This document shows, one piece after another, positions 34,741-43,707 of a DNA stretch of 64,000 nucleotides. The first letter of the stretch is position 1. Every line of letters begins with the position of its first letter. The position numbers and the translations under genes were made by a program. The notes beneath the pieces are model-generated. The model saw only the letters and a program-made list of their open reading frames with translations, was not told the origin of the DNA and ran no database searches. The DNA lies in assembly GCF_002933395.1 (NCBI RefSeq), contig NZ_PKFN01000007.1, forward strand, positions 1-64,000. Reading direction: 5' to 3'. The stretch is from Yoonia maritima (GTDB taxonomy: Bacteria > Pseudomonadota > Alphaproteobacteria > Rhodobacterales > Rhodobacteraceae).

Positions 34741-35250
34741 TTAGAAACCGTTGGTTACGCTGACCCAAGCATCAACGGTTGATCCGCCGATGTTTTCCTT
34801 GCCGGCTGTTATCGTCGCGCTGCCGTGCCCGCCCGATTTATTGTTGACGCCCAGCGTTACTAAACCGCTGATGTCGATGCCTAACCTGTTTTGATTTGTT
34901 TGTGGTTCACTGGCTGCTGCCATCGCGGCCTGTCGCGCGGCGTCTTGCCGGCTGACGGGCAAGTCCAAGATAAGGTCTGACAGGACTTCACCTGTCGTCC
35001 GACTGACAATCACCTCGCGTCTGTGCACGCCATTGTTTGCCATGATCCGTGTGCGGCCAAGCGTTGTGATCGAGACGTCTTCGATTTCATAATTGGTCAC
35101 GACCAAGCCGTTCACAACATCATGATAGTCATGGTTCTGCGTGATTTCGTAGGAATTTTCTAAACCGCCGAGGTTGGCGTTTTGCGCTATGCCCATGGTT
35201 GGGATGCTTGCAGTAAGGCATAGCAAAGGTAGGAAATGATGAATGGCCAT
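34741..35250 (-). CDS. Secreted hypothetical protein
   Basis: A 169-residue protein with a signal peptide (MAIHHFLPLLCLTASIPTMGIAQ, cleavage after A22-Q23 or nearby). The mature part has a beta-rich segment (ITTLGRTRIMANNGVHRREVIVSRTTGEVLSDLILD), a glutamine/alanine-rich linker, and a glycine-rich end (NNKSGGHGSATITAGKENIGG). I do not recognise the family. GGAG lies eight bases before the ATG at 35250. Confidence 0.65.
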   Translation of the reverse strand: MAIHHFLPLLCLTASIPTMGIAQNANLGGLENSYEITQNHDYHDVVNGLVVTNYEIEDVSITTLGRTRIMANNGVHRREVIVSRTTGEVLSDLILDLPVSRQDAARQAAMAAASEPQTNQNRLGIDISGLVTLGVNNKSGGHGSATITAGKENIGGSTVDAWVSVTNGF

Positions 35251-35361
35251 AGTCAATTCTCCGGTGTTTGGTTGCGTTGGTTTAGGCCGGTTCCTCGTTT
35301 GCTACTATGTGTCTGTGGGTGGATTATGGGGTTGAACACCTGTCGGTTGATGGGGCGTTTG

Positions 35362-35745
35362 TCAACTGGCAGGACGTTCGGTTGCATAGATCCGCAGCAC
35401 GTCGATCGATACGATTTCAAGCGCGCGGACGTGGGTGCCGTGCAGATTGACTTGCGGTGCGCAGCCTTCTTCGTGTGCTTGCAGGAACCGGCTTGCGCAT
35501 AGGCACCAGCTGTCGCCAGCTTTCAATCCCGCAAATCCGTATTCGGGGCGCGGTGTGCTTAGGTCGTTGCCGACGTATTTCGAATAGGCCAGAAATTCAT
35601 CCGTCATCACGGCGCAGACTGTGTGGCTGCTTTGGTCTTGGGCGCAGGTATCGCATGACCCATTGCGAAAGAACCCGGTCATCGGTTCTGTAGAGCAAGG
35701 GGTCAGGCTGCTGCCAAGGACGTTAAAGGACGGGTCTTTTTCCAT
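35362..35745 (-). CDS. DUF2237 family protein
   Basis: A 127-residue protein with the family blocks NVLGSSLTPCSTEPMTGFFRNGSCDTC, HTVCAVMTDEFL, GNDLSTPRPEYGFAGLKAGDSWCLCASRF and the closing ALEIVSIDVLRIYA. Six or more conserved cysteines may bind metal or form disulfides. The function is unknown. Its start lies inside the last 23 bases of the serine hydrolase gene, so the two are translationally linked. Confidence 0.9.
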   Translation of the reverse strand: MEKDPSFNVLGSSLTPCSTEPMTGFFRNGSCDTCAQDQSSHTVCAVMTDEFLAYSKYVGNDLSTPRPEYGFAGLKAGDSWCLCASRFLQAHEEGCAPQVNLHGTHVRALEIVSIDVLRIYATERPAS

Positions 35746-36898
35746 GGTTCTTTAGGCTTTCTGCGATCTCTTGAAAGATCACTTCGTTTTCGCGGCTGAC
35801 GCCATCTTCGCGGAATGCCCGGTCGGCACTATGCGTGGCGATGACGACGTTGTTGATACGATCAATGTATATGTATTGCCCGTAAATGCCACGGGCCAAT
35901 ACTTGCCCGTCTTCATAGCCAAGTGGTATCCACCATTGGTAACCATATCCGATTTCATCAGGTGCGGTTTTTGCGCTCGCGGTTGTTGACACGTTGACCC
36001 AATCCTCGGGCACGATTTGTTTGCCGTTCCATTGACCACCCTGCGCCATCATTTGCCCAAAGCGGGCGTTGTCACGGGTTGTGCAATTCAAGCCGCCCAA
36101 AACAAACGCCACGCCATTGCCATCAGTAAGGTAGTAGGGGGCTTGTTCCATGCCCAATGGCGCGATGATTTTTTCGTGCAGCAGTTCCGCGATGCCGCGC
36201 CCTGTTGCACGCCTGATAACCATCCCGATGATGTGAGTGTCGATAGAGACATATTCCATCCGTTCACCGGGCTGCGCGGCGCTTTTGGTTTGCCGTTTTG
36301 CAAAGCCGTCCATTGACCCGCCAAGCGCAAGAACCCGGCCCATCCGGTTAATGTCGGAAAAGAAGGCAAGATAGTCTTCGTCAAAGGCAAGGCCCGACGA
36401 CATTTGCAGGACGTCTTTGATTGTCGCATCTTTATAGGCGGTGCCAGATAGTTCGGGCGCGTATTTGGTGACGGGGTCGTCAATGCTTTCGATTGCGCCT
36501 TCGGCCAAGACTACGCCAAATAGGGCCGACAGATAGCTTTTTGATACTGACCAGTTGATCCGCAGATCATTTGGCCCAGTGCCGTGAAAGTAGTCTTCGC
36601 ATACCAATTCACCGTCTTTTAGCACGACCAACGCGGTCACATTGCGGTCTTTGATCCACTGATGCACCTGCGGCGATAGTGTAGCGGTTGTGCCTGTCTT
36701 AAGCGGAATTGAAGCGGATGAAGCAGGAAGTTGATCCGACAGGAACACGGAGTTCATGTGTGAGAAATTATGCACGATCTTGTCGGCTGAAAAAAGGTTC
36801 AACACATGGCGTAGTCGTCTAAGCTCTGTCCGTTTCCAAAATGCTAAGGCCACTAAGCCGCCAAAAGTGGCGATTGCCGCCGAAGATATTATGTTCAT
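35723..36898 (-). CDS. Beta-lactamase-family serine hydrolase
   Basis: A 391-residue class C beta-lactamase/6-aminohexanoate-hydrolase-type protein. An N-terminal membrane helix (about 5-22) anchors it. The nucleophile motif SVSK is near 136-139, the tyrosine motif reads YVS (in MEYVSIDTHIIG), and a YGYQWWIPLGYEDG segment plus a late HSADR follow. The mix resembles periplasmic esterases or amidases rather than true lactamases. Its end overlaps the DUF2237 gene by 23 bases. Confidence 0.88.
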   Translation of the reverse strand: MNIISSAAIATFGGLVALAFWKRTELRRLRHVLNLFSADKIVHNFSHMNSVFLSDQLPASSASIPLKTGTTATLSPQVHQWIKDRNVTALVVLKDGELVCEDYFHGTGPNDLRINWSVSKSYLSALFGVVLAEGAIESIDDPVTKYAPELSGTAYKDATIKDVLQMSSGLAFDEDYLAFFSDINRMGRVLALGGSMDGFAKRQTKSAAQPGERMEYVSIDTHIIGMVIRRATGRGIAELLHEKIIAPLGMEQAPYYLTDGNGVAFVLGGLNCTTRDNARFGQMMAQGGQWNGKQIVPEDWVNVSTTASAKTAPDEIGYGYQWWIPLGYEDGQVLARGIYGQYIYIDRINNVVIATHSADRAFREDGVSRENEVIFQEIAESLKNHGKRPVL

Positions 36899-36959
36899 TA
36901 TGTTTTCCGTCGTAATTCAGCTGAACATGCCTTGCCGAGCCTAGCGTTACAATGCCTGT

Positions 36960-37985
36960 TTATGGGGCAGCCCAATGCACCCAGCGCCCATGAAAATCAG
37001 CGCGTCCGAGAGGTATGGTTAAGTCGCCCGGCCATAGGCGCAGCGTTAGCGCCGCTCCGGGGCTTTGATCGTCTGCCTCCATCCCAAACCAAGCAAGAGG
37101 CGTATCATCTGTTGCCGCTTCGCCCGCGTTGGCAATCACCGCCGTTCCTTCGGCCTGTTTGTCCGCTGGAAAATACTGCCAAGCGATGGTGCTGTAGATC
37201 AGGTGCAGCTCGCCCGGTTTATGGTGAAGCCGGGAGCGCAGCCAATCAATCGCATCGCTTTGATCAACCGGTGTCTGAGCTGCGGCAATGGCCGCCTGAG
37301 TGAGTCGCAGCCGTTCGGGTTGGTCTGGCCATAGGTAGGCCTGCAAGCGTAGTGCGTCGCTTTGCGGCTTAAGCGGGTTCAAATCCACACCTGCGCGGTT
37401 AATCACGTTTGGCTGGGTCTTTGGGGGCAGGGGGCCAGTCCAATCAGGGCGCAGCGTGAGGACGGGGGTATCGTGGCCAAAACGCTGCCCGTTAACCTCT
37501 AATGTATAGCGATCCCACTGCAGGTTCAGGCCGGCACTTGCGCCCAACTCAGATGTGCGGATTGGCAGGCCAAAGCGATCAGTCAAGAGATGCCCGACGG
37601 CGATAAGCACGGCAGACCTACGGACTTCGTTGGTTTGAGGTGGACTGTCGAGCCATGCCATGATGGTTGGGGATTGGTCGCACAGTGTCTGGCTGACCGC
37701 CTGCCATAAAATGCCGTCTGGCACGGCATGGGGTGGATAGACCGCATCAAGCACGGCGTCGCCATTTAGGCGTACGGCATGTAATGCTCCGGCAAGCCGC
37801 AAGGGCACCGATTGGCTGCGCGGACTTAGATCACCTTTCCATTGGAATATCCGATCCGTGACCGGGCAGTTAGGCCATTCGCGCGCCGCGCAAAGGCCCA
37901 TGAGTTGGCCCATAAAGGGCGACCCAAGTTCCGTACAGGATTGGGATTGATTGGCGAATGCCGCAGAGACATTCGCGGGGATCAC
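36960..37985 (-). CDS. DUF2332 family protein
   Basis: A 341-residue protein matching DUF2332: NQSQSCTELGSPFMGQLMGLCA at the start, the ELGASAGLNLQWDRY block (about 174-188), a DLNPL segment and LIYSTIAWQYFP. The ELGASAGLNL stretch resembles a SAM-binding glycine loop, so a methyltransferase-like fold is possible but unproven. Its ATG overlaps the pth stop (ATGA), and it follows pth in the same transcript. Confidence 0.88.
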   Translation of the reverse strand: MIPANVSAAFANQSQSCTELGSPFMGQLMGLCAAREWPNCPVTDRIFQWKGDLSPRSQSVPLRLAGALHAVRLNGDAVLDAVYPPHAVPDGILWQAVSQTLCDQSPTIMAWLDSPPQTNEVRRSAVLIAVGHLLTDRFGLPIRTSELGASAGLNLQWDRYTLEVNGQRFGHDTPVLTLRPDWTGPLPPKTQPNVINRAGVDLNPLKPQSDALRLQAYLWPDQPERLRLTQAAIAAAQTPVDQSDAIDWLRSRLHHKPGELHLIYSTIAWQYFPADKQAEGTAVIANAGEAATDDTPLAWFGMEADDQSPGAALTLRLWPGDLTIPLGRADFHGRWVHWAAP

Positions 37986-38656
37986 CGAAAGCGATCCACC
38001 AATTTTTGCATGGGCGACCGCGAGTCGTTGTCTGGCTCTGGTGCTGCGACCGTTGGTTTCGGCTTTGGCTTGCTTGTCGATGACCGCGGGGGCGCGACGC
38101 GTAGCGCAATCGCGTTTAGAAATTTGGGTCCGTCACCCGCAACAAGATTTACGATGCCATCACTGATCCCGCGCATTTCATCGTCCAGCCATTCAGCGTC
38201 AGACTTGGCAAAATCGCGCAGCACGTATCCAGCGACCGCATCCTTGTGGCCGGGGTGCCCGATGCCCATTCGCACGCGGTCGTAATCAGGACCGATGTGC
38301 CCGTGGATTGACCGCAATCCGTTGTGTCCCGCATGACCGCCACCTGTTTTCAGGCGAACCTTACCGGGAGCAAGATCCAGCTCATCGTGGAACACAATGA
38401 TGTCTTCGGGCGCAAGTTTAAGATAGCGCATTGCCTCGCCTACGGATTGGCCAGACAGGTTCATGAATGTTTCGGGTTTGAGCAGGGCAACCTTTTCAGA
38501 GCCAAACCGCCCTTCGGAGATCTGTCCTTGGAATTTGCTACGCCACGGTGAAAAACCGTGGTCTGCTGCGATAACATCCATGGCCATAAAGCCGATGTTG
38601 TGACGATTTTGCGCGTATTTCGCGCCGGGATTACCTAGGCCTACGATAAGTTTCAT
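37982..38656 (-). CDS. pth: Peptidyl-tRNA hydrolase
   Basis: Pth releases peptides from stalled peptidyl-tRNAs. The 224-residue protein begins MKLIVGLGNPGAKYAQNRHNIGF with the catalytic histidine at about 19. FMNLSGQSV, FHDELDLAPGKVRLKTGGGHAGHNGLRSI and RVRMGIGHPG follow, all conserved. A C-terminal tail rich in Pro and Lys (about 190-224) extends past the usual end. The common rplY-pth pairing is interrupted here by a metal-efflux pair and a methyltransferase. Confidence 0.97.
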   Translation of the reverse strand: MKLIVGLGNPGAKYAQNRHNIGFMAMDVIAADHGFSPWRSKFQGQISEGRFGSEKVALLKPETFMNLSGQSVGEAMRYLKLAPEDIIVFHDELDLAPGKVRLKTGGGHAGHNGLRSIHGHIGPDYDRVRMGIGHPGHKDAVAGYVLRDFAKSDAEWLDDEMRGISDGIVNLVAGDGPKFLNAIALRVAPPRSSTSKPKPKPTVAAPEPDNDSRSPMQKLVDRFR

Positions 38657-38688
38657 AGCGTTTACTTAACCCATGCCGCACCGCAGCG

Positions 38689-39105
38689 CTAGTGCGCGGT
38701 TTCGCACAGGCTATGATCGGCAAGAGATGTCAGAACATAGCAATCGCTTGCCCGCCCTTTTCCGTCACAGTGGGTGGCGATCCGGACCAGTTCCGTTTCC
38801 AGCCGCTGTAAGCGCGCAATCTTGGCACGCACGTCATCAAGTTGGCTTGTGGCAATGGCATTTGCGGTCGCACAAGAATGATCCGGGTGATCGTTTAGAT
38901 CAATTAGCGCGCGTATCGACTCGATGGTGAATCCCAGATCGCGAGCGTGTTTGATAAAGCCCAACCGGTCCAGCCCAGCCTGTGTATAGCGTCGCTGATT
39001 GCCTGCCGTGCGTTCAGGTTCAGGCAGTAACCCCATTTCTTCGTAGTAACGAATTGTCGGGATTTTGACCCCCGTACGGTCAGAAAGTGTGCCGATGGAA
39101 AACAT
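38689..39105 (-). CDS. MerR-family metal-responsive regulator (CadR/ZntR/PbrR type)
   Basis: A 138-residue MerR regulator. The winged helix MFSIGTLSDRTGVKIPTIRYYEEMGLLPEPERTAGNQRRY is followed by the dimerisation helix. Cysteines at 78, 113 and 122, plus 134 in the tail, match the positions used by Cd/Pb/Zn sensors of this family. It is divergent from a CDF-like transporter, with a MerR-type operator between them at 39120-39149, so it should activate that transporter when metal binds. Confidence 0.9.
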   Translation of the reverse strand: MFSIGTLSDRTGVKIPTIRYYEEMGLLPEPERTAGNQRRYTQAGLDRLGFIKHARDLGFTIESIRALIDLNDHPDHSCATANAIATSQLDDVRAKIARLQRLETELVRIATHCDGKGRASDCYVLTSLADHSLCETAH

Positions 39106-39119
39106 CTAAAAAAAACCTC

Positions 39120-39149
39120 TTGAACCTCTAGTTACTAGAGACGTTAGAT
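39120..39149 (+). promoter_or_regulatory. MerR-type promoter/operator for the cation transporter
   Basis: A -35 TTGAAC (39120-39125) and a -10 TTAGAT (39144-39149) are separated by 18 bp. That spacer contains the perfect dyad CTCTAGT-T-ACTAGAG (39126-39140). Long spacers holding a dyad are the hallmark of MerR-regulated promoters. It fires toward the transporter gene 30 bp downstream. Confidence 0.8.
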
Positions 39150-39179
39150 CATGAGTCGCAAAGATGAAAGGATCTTAAG

Positions 39180-39809
39180 ATGGCAGGTTGTTGCGGGCAT
39201 GATGCCCAATTTGAAGGGGTGTCAGCCGACTATAAACGGCGTCTTTGGGCCGTGATCGCGATTAACGCTGGTATGTTCGTGGTTGAAATGACAGCCGGTC
39301 ATATGGCGCGTAGCCAAGCATTGCAGGCCGACGCGTTGGATTTCTTCGGGGATGCAGTGACTTATGGTATTTCATTGGCCGTTATTGGTGCGTCACTACG
39401 GGTGCGTAGCACGGCTGCATTGGCCAAAGGGGTTAGCCTGCTTCTGATGGGGATGTGGGTGTTTGGATCGACGGCTTACCGTGTATTCACAATTGGTGTG
39501 CCAACTGCAGAGGTAATGGGGATCATTGGATTTCTGGCGCTTGTCGCTAACCTTGCCAGTGTGGGACTGCTGATGCGTTACAAAGATGGCGACGCCAACG
39601 TGCGGTCCGTCTGGTTATGTTCACGCAACGACGCGATTGGGAATATTGCGGTTATGATTGCAGCCTTTGGTGTTTGGGGAACCGCGACGGGCTGGCCGGA
39701 CTTGATTGTTGCTGCGATCATGGCGGGGCTGTTTTTATCTTCGGCGGTGCAGATTATCAGACAGTCCTTGGCCGAAGGGCGCGCGTCCGCTGGCCATCAA
39801 CATGGGTGA
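39180..39809 (+). CDS. Cation diffusion facilitator-like metal transporter
   Basis: A 209-residue inner-membrane protein with six spans and CDF-type acidic sites: ADALDFFGDAVTYG near 51-64 and SRNDAIGN near 152-159. It starts with MAGCCGHD and ends with GHQHG, both potential metal ligands. It lacks the cytoplasmic C-terminal domain of full CDF proteins, as is usual for the short MerR-linked group. Efflux of Zn, Cd or Co is the likely role. AAGGATC precedes the ATG. Confidence 0.87.
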   Translation: MAGCCGHDAQFEGVSADYKRRLWAVIAINAGMFVVEMTAGHMARSQALQADALDFFGDAVTYGISLAVIGASLRVRSTAALAKGVSLLLMGMWVFGSTAYRVFTIGVPTAEVMGIIGFLALVANLASVGLLMRYKDGDANVRSVWLCSRNDAIGNIAVMIAAFGVWGTATGWPDLIVAAIMAGLFLSSAVQIIRQSLAEGRASAGHQHG

Positions 39810-39895
39810 CTGCTCTTAACAACGCTACGATCGTGACCTAAAAGCCCCTTACACCTTACATGGTGGTAGGGGCAGTGAGTGGATGGAACAGCGCG

Positions 39896-40621
39896 ATGGC
39901 ACATACCTATAATTACGAGAGATACGAGGACATGGTCACCGATCCTGCGTGGCGCAAGAGATTACTGTCTTTGAATAAAGCCTTGGCAAAAACGATGCAT
40001 GGGATGGATGAGTTACCGTCGTTAAACGGTAATCTATTTTATGCGCACAAGGATCTAGAGTTTATTGAAGGCGAACTGCTTGAACGTTTTGAAGTAAAGC
40101 GGAAGAATTTTTTTCAATTGGCAAAGCACATTTCGTCTCTTTTAGAGGTAGGGGTGAATGGGGGGCATAGTCTATTTCTTGCGCTCAGTGCGAACCCATC
40201 GCTTAAGGTTGTCGGTATTGATGTGTGCGAGCCGCTAGATCCAAGCTGGGCACCTGTACACAAATATGTGCCTGCAGCATTTCGCTGGCTCAAGAAAGAG
40301 TTTCCTGGCCGTTGTACCTTTATCAAAGGGAATTCGCTTGTTGAGCTGCCAAAGTTTGCTTTGAAAAATGAAACAACAGTGGTTGATGCTGTCCACCTTG
40401 ATGGTGCTAAAGATACCCACCTGCGCGAGCTTCTGGCGATATTGCCGCTTATGAATGAAGACGGCTATGTTGTGTTCGATGATGCGAACACCAAACCCGT
40501 AAGAAAAGGCATTGATCAGGTGAAAAAGCTAAACATCGCTAGACCGCGTGACCTGAGCCATATGGGAATAGAGCGAACGCCGGGGCATCGGGTTTTTCCA
40601 ATACTGAATGCGGGTGGGTAA
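39896..40621 (+). CDS. Class I SAM-dependent methyltransferase
   Basis: This 241-residue protein has the glycine motif LLEVGVNGGHSLFLAL near 84-99, then VVGIDVCEPLD, VDAVHLDGAKDTHLRELLAILP and GYVVFDDAN. This order is seen in the Methyltransf_24 group, which includes enzymes acting on sugars or small molecules. The target is unknown. I use the ATG at 39896; a hairpin-like GCCCCT/AGGGGC region lies just upstream, around 39844-39873. It is not cotranscribed with rplY. Confidence 0.8.
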   Translation: MAHTYNYERYEDMVTDPAWRKRLLSLNKALAKTMHGMDELPSLNGNLFYAHKDLEFIEGELLERFEVKRKNFFQLAKHISSLLEVGVNGGHSLFLALSANPSLKVVGIDVCEPLDPSWAPVHKYVPAAFRWLKKEFPGRCTFIKGNSLVELPKFALKNETTVVDAVHLDGAKDTHLRELLAILPLMNEDGYVVFDDANTKPVRKGIDQVKKLNIARPRDLSHMGIERTPGHRVFPILNAGG

Positions 40622-40694
40622 ACTGCGCGGTGTTGATTTTATGTCGAAGTGCGCGTGTGACCAGCGTATTTGGCCCTAAAACATAATATTGTAA

Positions 40695-40724
40695 CGAAAA
40701 AGGGCACCCGATTGGGTGCCCTTT
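40695..40724 (-). terminator. Terminator of rplY
   Basis: A perfect 11-base-pair stem AAAGGGCACCC/GGGTGCCCTTT (40699-40709 with 40714-40724) with a four-base loop. On the minus strand it runs into TTTTTCG. It is 22 bp after the rplY stop. Confidence 0.92.
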
Positions 40725-40745
40725 GATCCACGCGTCTGCGTTGGA

Positions 40746-41384
40746 TTATTCTGCTGCGGCTTCTTCAGTCGCGCCTTCTTCTGCTTCATCTTCATCGTCG
40801 GCAGCCAGCGTACGTGGTGCTGCGATGTTTGCGATGACGAAGTCACGGTCGATAACCGGTTTCGCACCTTCAGGAAGTGTTACTTCGCTGATGTGGATGG
40901 TGTCGCCCATTTCGTGTGACGCCAGATCGATCGTCAGGTGATCAGGGATGTCGCCAGCCAGAACGTCAAGTTCGACTTCGTTACGAACAACAGTCAGCGT
41001 GCCGCCTTTTTTGATACCTGGGCATGTGTCTGCGTTAACAAACTCAACAGGGATGAAAAGTTTCACACGGCTTGTGCGCTTAAGGCGCATCAGGTCGATG
41101 TGGCGGGGCAAGTCTTTGACAACGTCGCGCTGAACGCCACGGCAGATCACACGTACGTCTTCTTGGCCTTCAACCTTGAGGTTGAAAAGCGTAGACATAA
41201 AGCGGCCTTTGCGCAGCATAGTCAGCAGGTAGTTAAATGGGATGCTAATGGATTGGGGCTCTGCGCCACCACCATAAACAATGCCAGGTACGTCGCCATC
41301 ACGGCGAGCTTGGCGGGCGGCCCCCTTGCCTGTCCCCGCGCGTACCTTGGCGTTAAGATCTGGGATCTTTCCAGCCATAGTCAT
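40746..41384 (-). CDS. rplY: 50S ribosomal protein L25/general stress protein Ctc
   Basis: A 212-residue L25 of the long TL5/CTC type, binding 5S rRNA. The N-terminal L25 domain (to about 100) has [27 protein letters not shown] and the [19 protein letters not shown] transition. The C-terminal TL5 domain contains [27 protein letters not shown] strongly acidic tail ([17 protein letters not shown]) ends it. MTMAGKIP has a second ATG six bases in. Confidence 0.96.
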   Translation of the reverse strand: MTMAGKIPDLNAKVRAGTGKGAARQARRDGDVPGIVYGGGAEPQSISIPFNYLLTMLRKGRFMSTLFNLKVEGQEDVRVICRGVQRDVVKDLPRHIDLMRLKRTSRVKLFIPVEFVNADTCPGIKKGGTLTVVRNEVELDVLAGDIPDHLTIDLASHEMGDTIHISEVTLPEGAKPVIDRDFVIANIAAPRTLAADDEDEAEEGATEEAAAE

Positions 41385-41655
41385 ATTCCTTAATGTAGGG
41401 GCCCGCCTCCAAGGGTGTCCGAGCCCGATGAAGCCCGCGCTATAGGCGAGATTCGCACGTTTGGAAAGCCATTTTTACCTTTTAAACACTGTTTTCGTTC
41501 GAAAGGGGCTTGTCTTGATCGGTAGGTGCATTGTGCCGCCGCATTGGCGGCAAAACAAGGGGTTTAGCGCGGTTAGGGGGTGTTTGGTTCAGATGACTTT
41601 ACCTGCGTCAAAACCGCACTCGCGCTTGGCAGATAATTCCAATACACCGCCCCTC

Positions 41656-42021
41656 ATGCGTCACAAATTTGGCATCACCAGTAGGCTTTTTGTTACCTTG
41701 GCATTGTTCATTGCCTTGGCGGCGGCAGGCGTGTCGACAGTCGCAAAGAAACCTGCGCTAACCGCTGATCTTGCCGCGTATTTGGCTGCTGGCGGGTCAT
41801 TTTCTGACCTTTGTGGTGATACGACTGATCCTAGCAAAGCTGCATTTACGCATTGTGCGGCCTGTCATTTGATTGCAGCTGTAGTGCTGCCATCAGTTTG
41901 CCATGGCCCACCTCTGGTTGTGGCTGGTGACTATGACAAGCTGATCGCCGTTGCCCAAAACATCCGAAACGCGCAACGCTTAGACCCTGCGCGGCTGTCG
42001 CGGGCACCGCCCCACGCCTGA
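41656..42021 (+). CDS. Small DUF2946-like membrane/periplasmic protein
   Basis: A 121-residue protein with one N-terminal membrane helix (RLFVTLALFIALAAAGVSTVA) and a periplasmic part containing DLCGD and HCAACHLIAAVVLPSVCHG. The cysteine layout recalls DUF2946 proteins found beside copper or iron uptake genes. CAACH formally also fits a haem c motif, but the protein is otherwise unlike a cytochrome. A longer start at 41593 is in frame. It lies 64 bp before a PepSY membrane protein, which supports a metal-related role. Confidence 0.55.
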   Translation: MRHKFGITSRLFVTLALFIALAAAGVSTVAKKPALTADLAAYLAAGGSFSDLCGDTTDPSKAAFTHCAACHLIAAVVLPSVCHGPPLVVAGDYDKLIAVAQNIRNAQRLDPARLSRAPPHA

Positions 42022-42085
42022 TCTCTCTCCCAATTGAGTTCAACACATCTGCCAACCGGCAGAGCAATAGGCTTGGAGCCAACTT

Positions 42086-43471
42086 ATGACGACGACTGAT
42101 ACGAATACGCAGCCTGCGGGTGGCGTGAATAAACTTTATTTTGCTGCATGGCGCTGGCATTTTTATACTGGCCTAGTGGTGATCCCATTCCTTACCATCC
42201 TTGCAGTTACAGGTATGTTGATGCTGTGGATCGCTTGGATTGATGGGCGGGACGGGGAACGCACTGTGGTAACACCACAAGACATATTAGCCCCGATTTC
42301 CACCCAAGCGGATGCTGTGGTGGCTGCCATTCCCGATGGGGTATTGAAGCAATATGTTGCCCCACGGACCGACGATGTTGCGGCGCTATTTCGTGTGGAT
42401 CAAGGGGATGACGCGATCATGGTCGCAGTTGACCCCTACACGGCGCAGGTGATTGAAACCTTTCCGCGGCGCAGCGGCTGGTACGACTTTGTCGACGGTA
42501 TCCATAGTGATCTGATGCTTGGCGTGGCAGGGGATCGGATGATTGAGACGGCAGCGTCGCTTTGCCTCGTGCTGGTTGCGACGGGCTTGTACATGTGGTG
42601 GCCACGGCAGGGCGGGTGGAAACGGGCTTTGTTACCGACATTCGGGCGAGGGCGCGGTCTTTGGAAATCCTTGCACGGTGTTGTGGGGATTTGGGTGTCT
42701 CTGATCTTGGTGCTCTTCTTGATTTCGGGCCTGTCGTGGGCTGGAATATGGGGTGGTAAAATGGTCCAAGCTTGGAGCCAGTTTCCGGCTGAAAAATGGG
42801 ATAACATCCCCCTATCAGACGAGACACACGCAAGCATGAACCATAGTCGCCACGAAGTCCCATGGGCGCTAGAGCAAACGCCGATGCCTGCGTCGGGCGG
42901 TGACGCGGGGCAGGTTGCTATCACCGGTGCGGTGACAATCGATACGGTCGATGCATTGGCGCGCGAGATCGGCTTTGATGCGCGGTATCAGCTAAACGTG
43001 CCGAGCGGCGACGCGGGTGTTTGGACCCTAAGCCGCGATTCAATGAGCACAGATAGTACCAACCCAACGTCTGACCGGACGGTGCACGTTGACCGGTTCA
43101 CTGGCAAAGTTCTGGCCGATGTACGCTACGCAGACTATTCGCTTGCTGGCAAAGCAATGGCTGTTGGGATTGCGCTACATATGGGCACGTTGGGCCTATG
43201 GAGTGTCTTGGCCAACACTGTCGTTTGTCTATCGGTGATATTCCTATGCGTCAGCGCGCTTGTGCTGTGGTGGAAACGCCGCCCAACAAAAGCAGGCCGT
43301 CTTGCTGCGCCGCCAATGCCAAAAGAAATGCCGCTATGGCAGGGGGCGGCATTGGTCGGTTTGGGGGTATCAATGGCATTCCCAATGGCCGGTTTGGCGC
43401 TTCTTACAGTGCTAGCAATAGACACGCTGATCCTGTCGCGGATACCGAAACTACGTGATGTACTAAGCTAA
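42086..43471 (+). CDS. PepSY-associated transmembrane protein
   Basis: A 461-residue protein of the PepSY_TM family (often annotated with iron uptake). It has four main membrane helices. The first follows WRWHFYTGLVVIPFLTILAVTGMLML. Periplasmic PepSY-like segments lie around 75-130 and 290-345, and helices around GLWKSLHGVVGIWVSLILVLFLISGLSW and VGIALHMGTLGLWSVLANTVVCL follow. Conserved histidines in these helices (HFYTG, HSDLMLG, LHGVVG, LHMG) suggest a haem-binding ferric-reductase role. The upstream small cysteine protein may be a partner. Confidence 0.88.
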   Translation: MTTTDTNTQPAGGVNKLYFAAWRWHFYTGLVVIPFLTILAVTGMLMLWIAWIDGRDGERTVVTPQDILAPISTQADAVVAAIPDGVLKQYVAPRTDDVAALFRVDQGDDAIMVAVDPYTAQVIETFPRRSGWYDFVDGIHSDLMLGVAGDRMIETAASLCLVLVATGLYMWWPRQGGWKRALLPTFGRGRGLWKSLHGVVGIWVSLILVLFLISGLSWAGIWGGKMVQAWSQFPAEKWDNIPLSDETHASMNHSRHEVPWALEQTPMPASGGDAGQVAITGAVTIDTVDALAREIGFDARYQLNVPSGDAGVWTLSRDSMSTDSTNPTSDRTVHVDRFTGKVLADVRYADYSLAGKAMAVGIALHMGTLGLWSVLANTVVCLSVIFLCVSALVLWWKRRPTKAGRLAAPPMPKEMPLWQGAALVGLGVSMAFPMAGLALLTVLAIDTLILSRIPKLRDVLS

Positions 43472-43481
43472 ATTATGGCAG

Positions 43482-43505
43482 CACACCCAGCTTTGGTTGG
43501 GTGTG
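43482..43505. other. Hairpin after the PepSY gene
   Basis: CACACCCA (43482-43489) pairs perfectly with TGGGTGTG (43498-43505) across an eight-base loop, ten bases past the PepSY stop. No T-run follows, so it is a structural hairpin or rho-type end rather than a classic terminator. Confidence 0.5.
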
Positions 43506-43707
43506 GTGAGATGCCGGAGAAGTGCGTGTTATGCGGCTTTCGTGGGTCCAAGTCCGTAGCGCTTTGAGAGCGAACGGAAGCCCGGGTGATAGTTGAAGAA
43601 TTTGAAACTTGCTTTGGGAGAAAATATCGGTCAGCCATTGCGTCATGTCTATTTAGAACGCTCTTTTTCTATCCCGTCGCCCCGCTGCCGCCTTTGTTGT
43701 CGTCGGC

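Noticed and set aside
41656..42021. A cytochrome c based on CAACH
   Set aside because: A single CXXCH in a short DUF2946-like protein without the distal Met/His region of a cytochrome; not sufficient.
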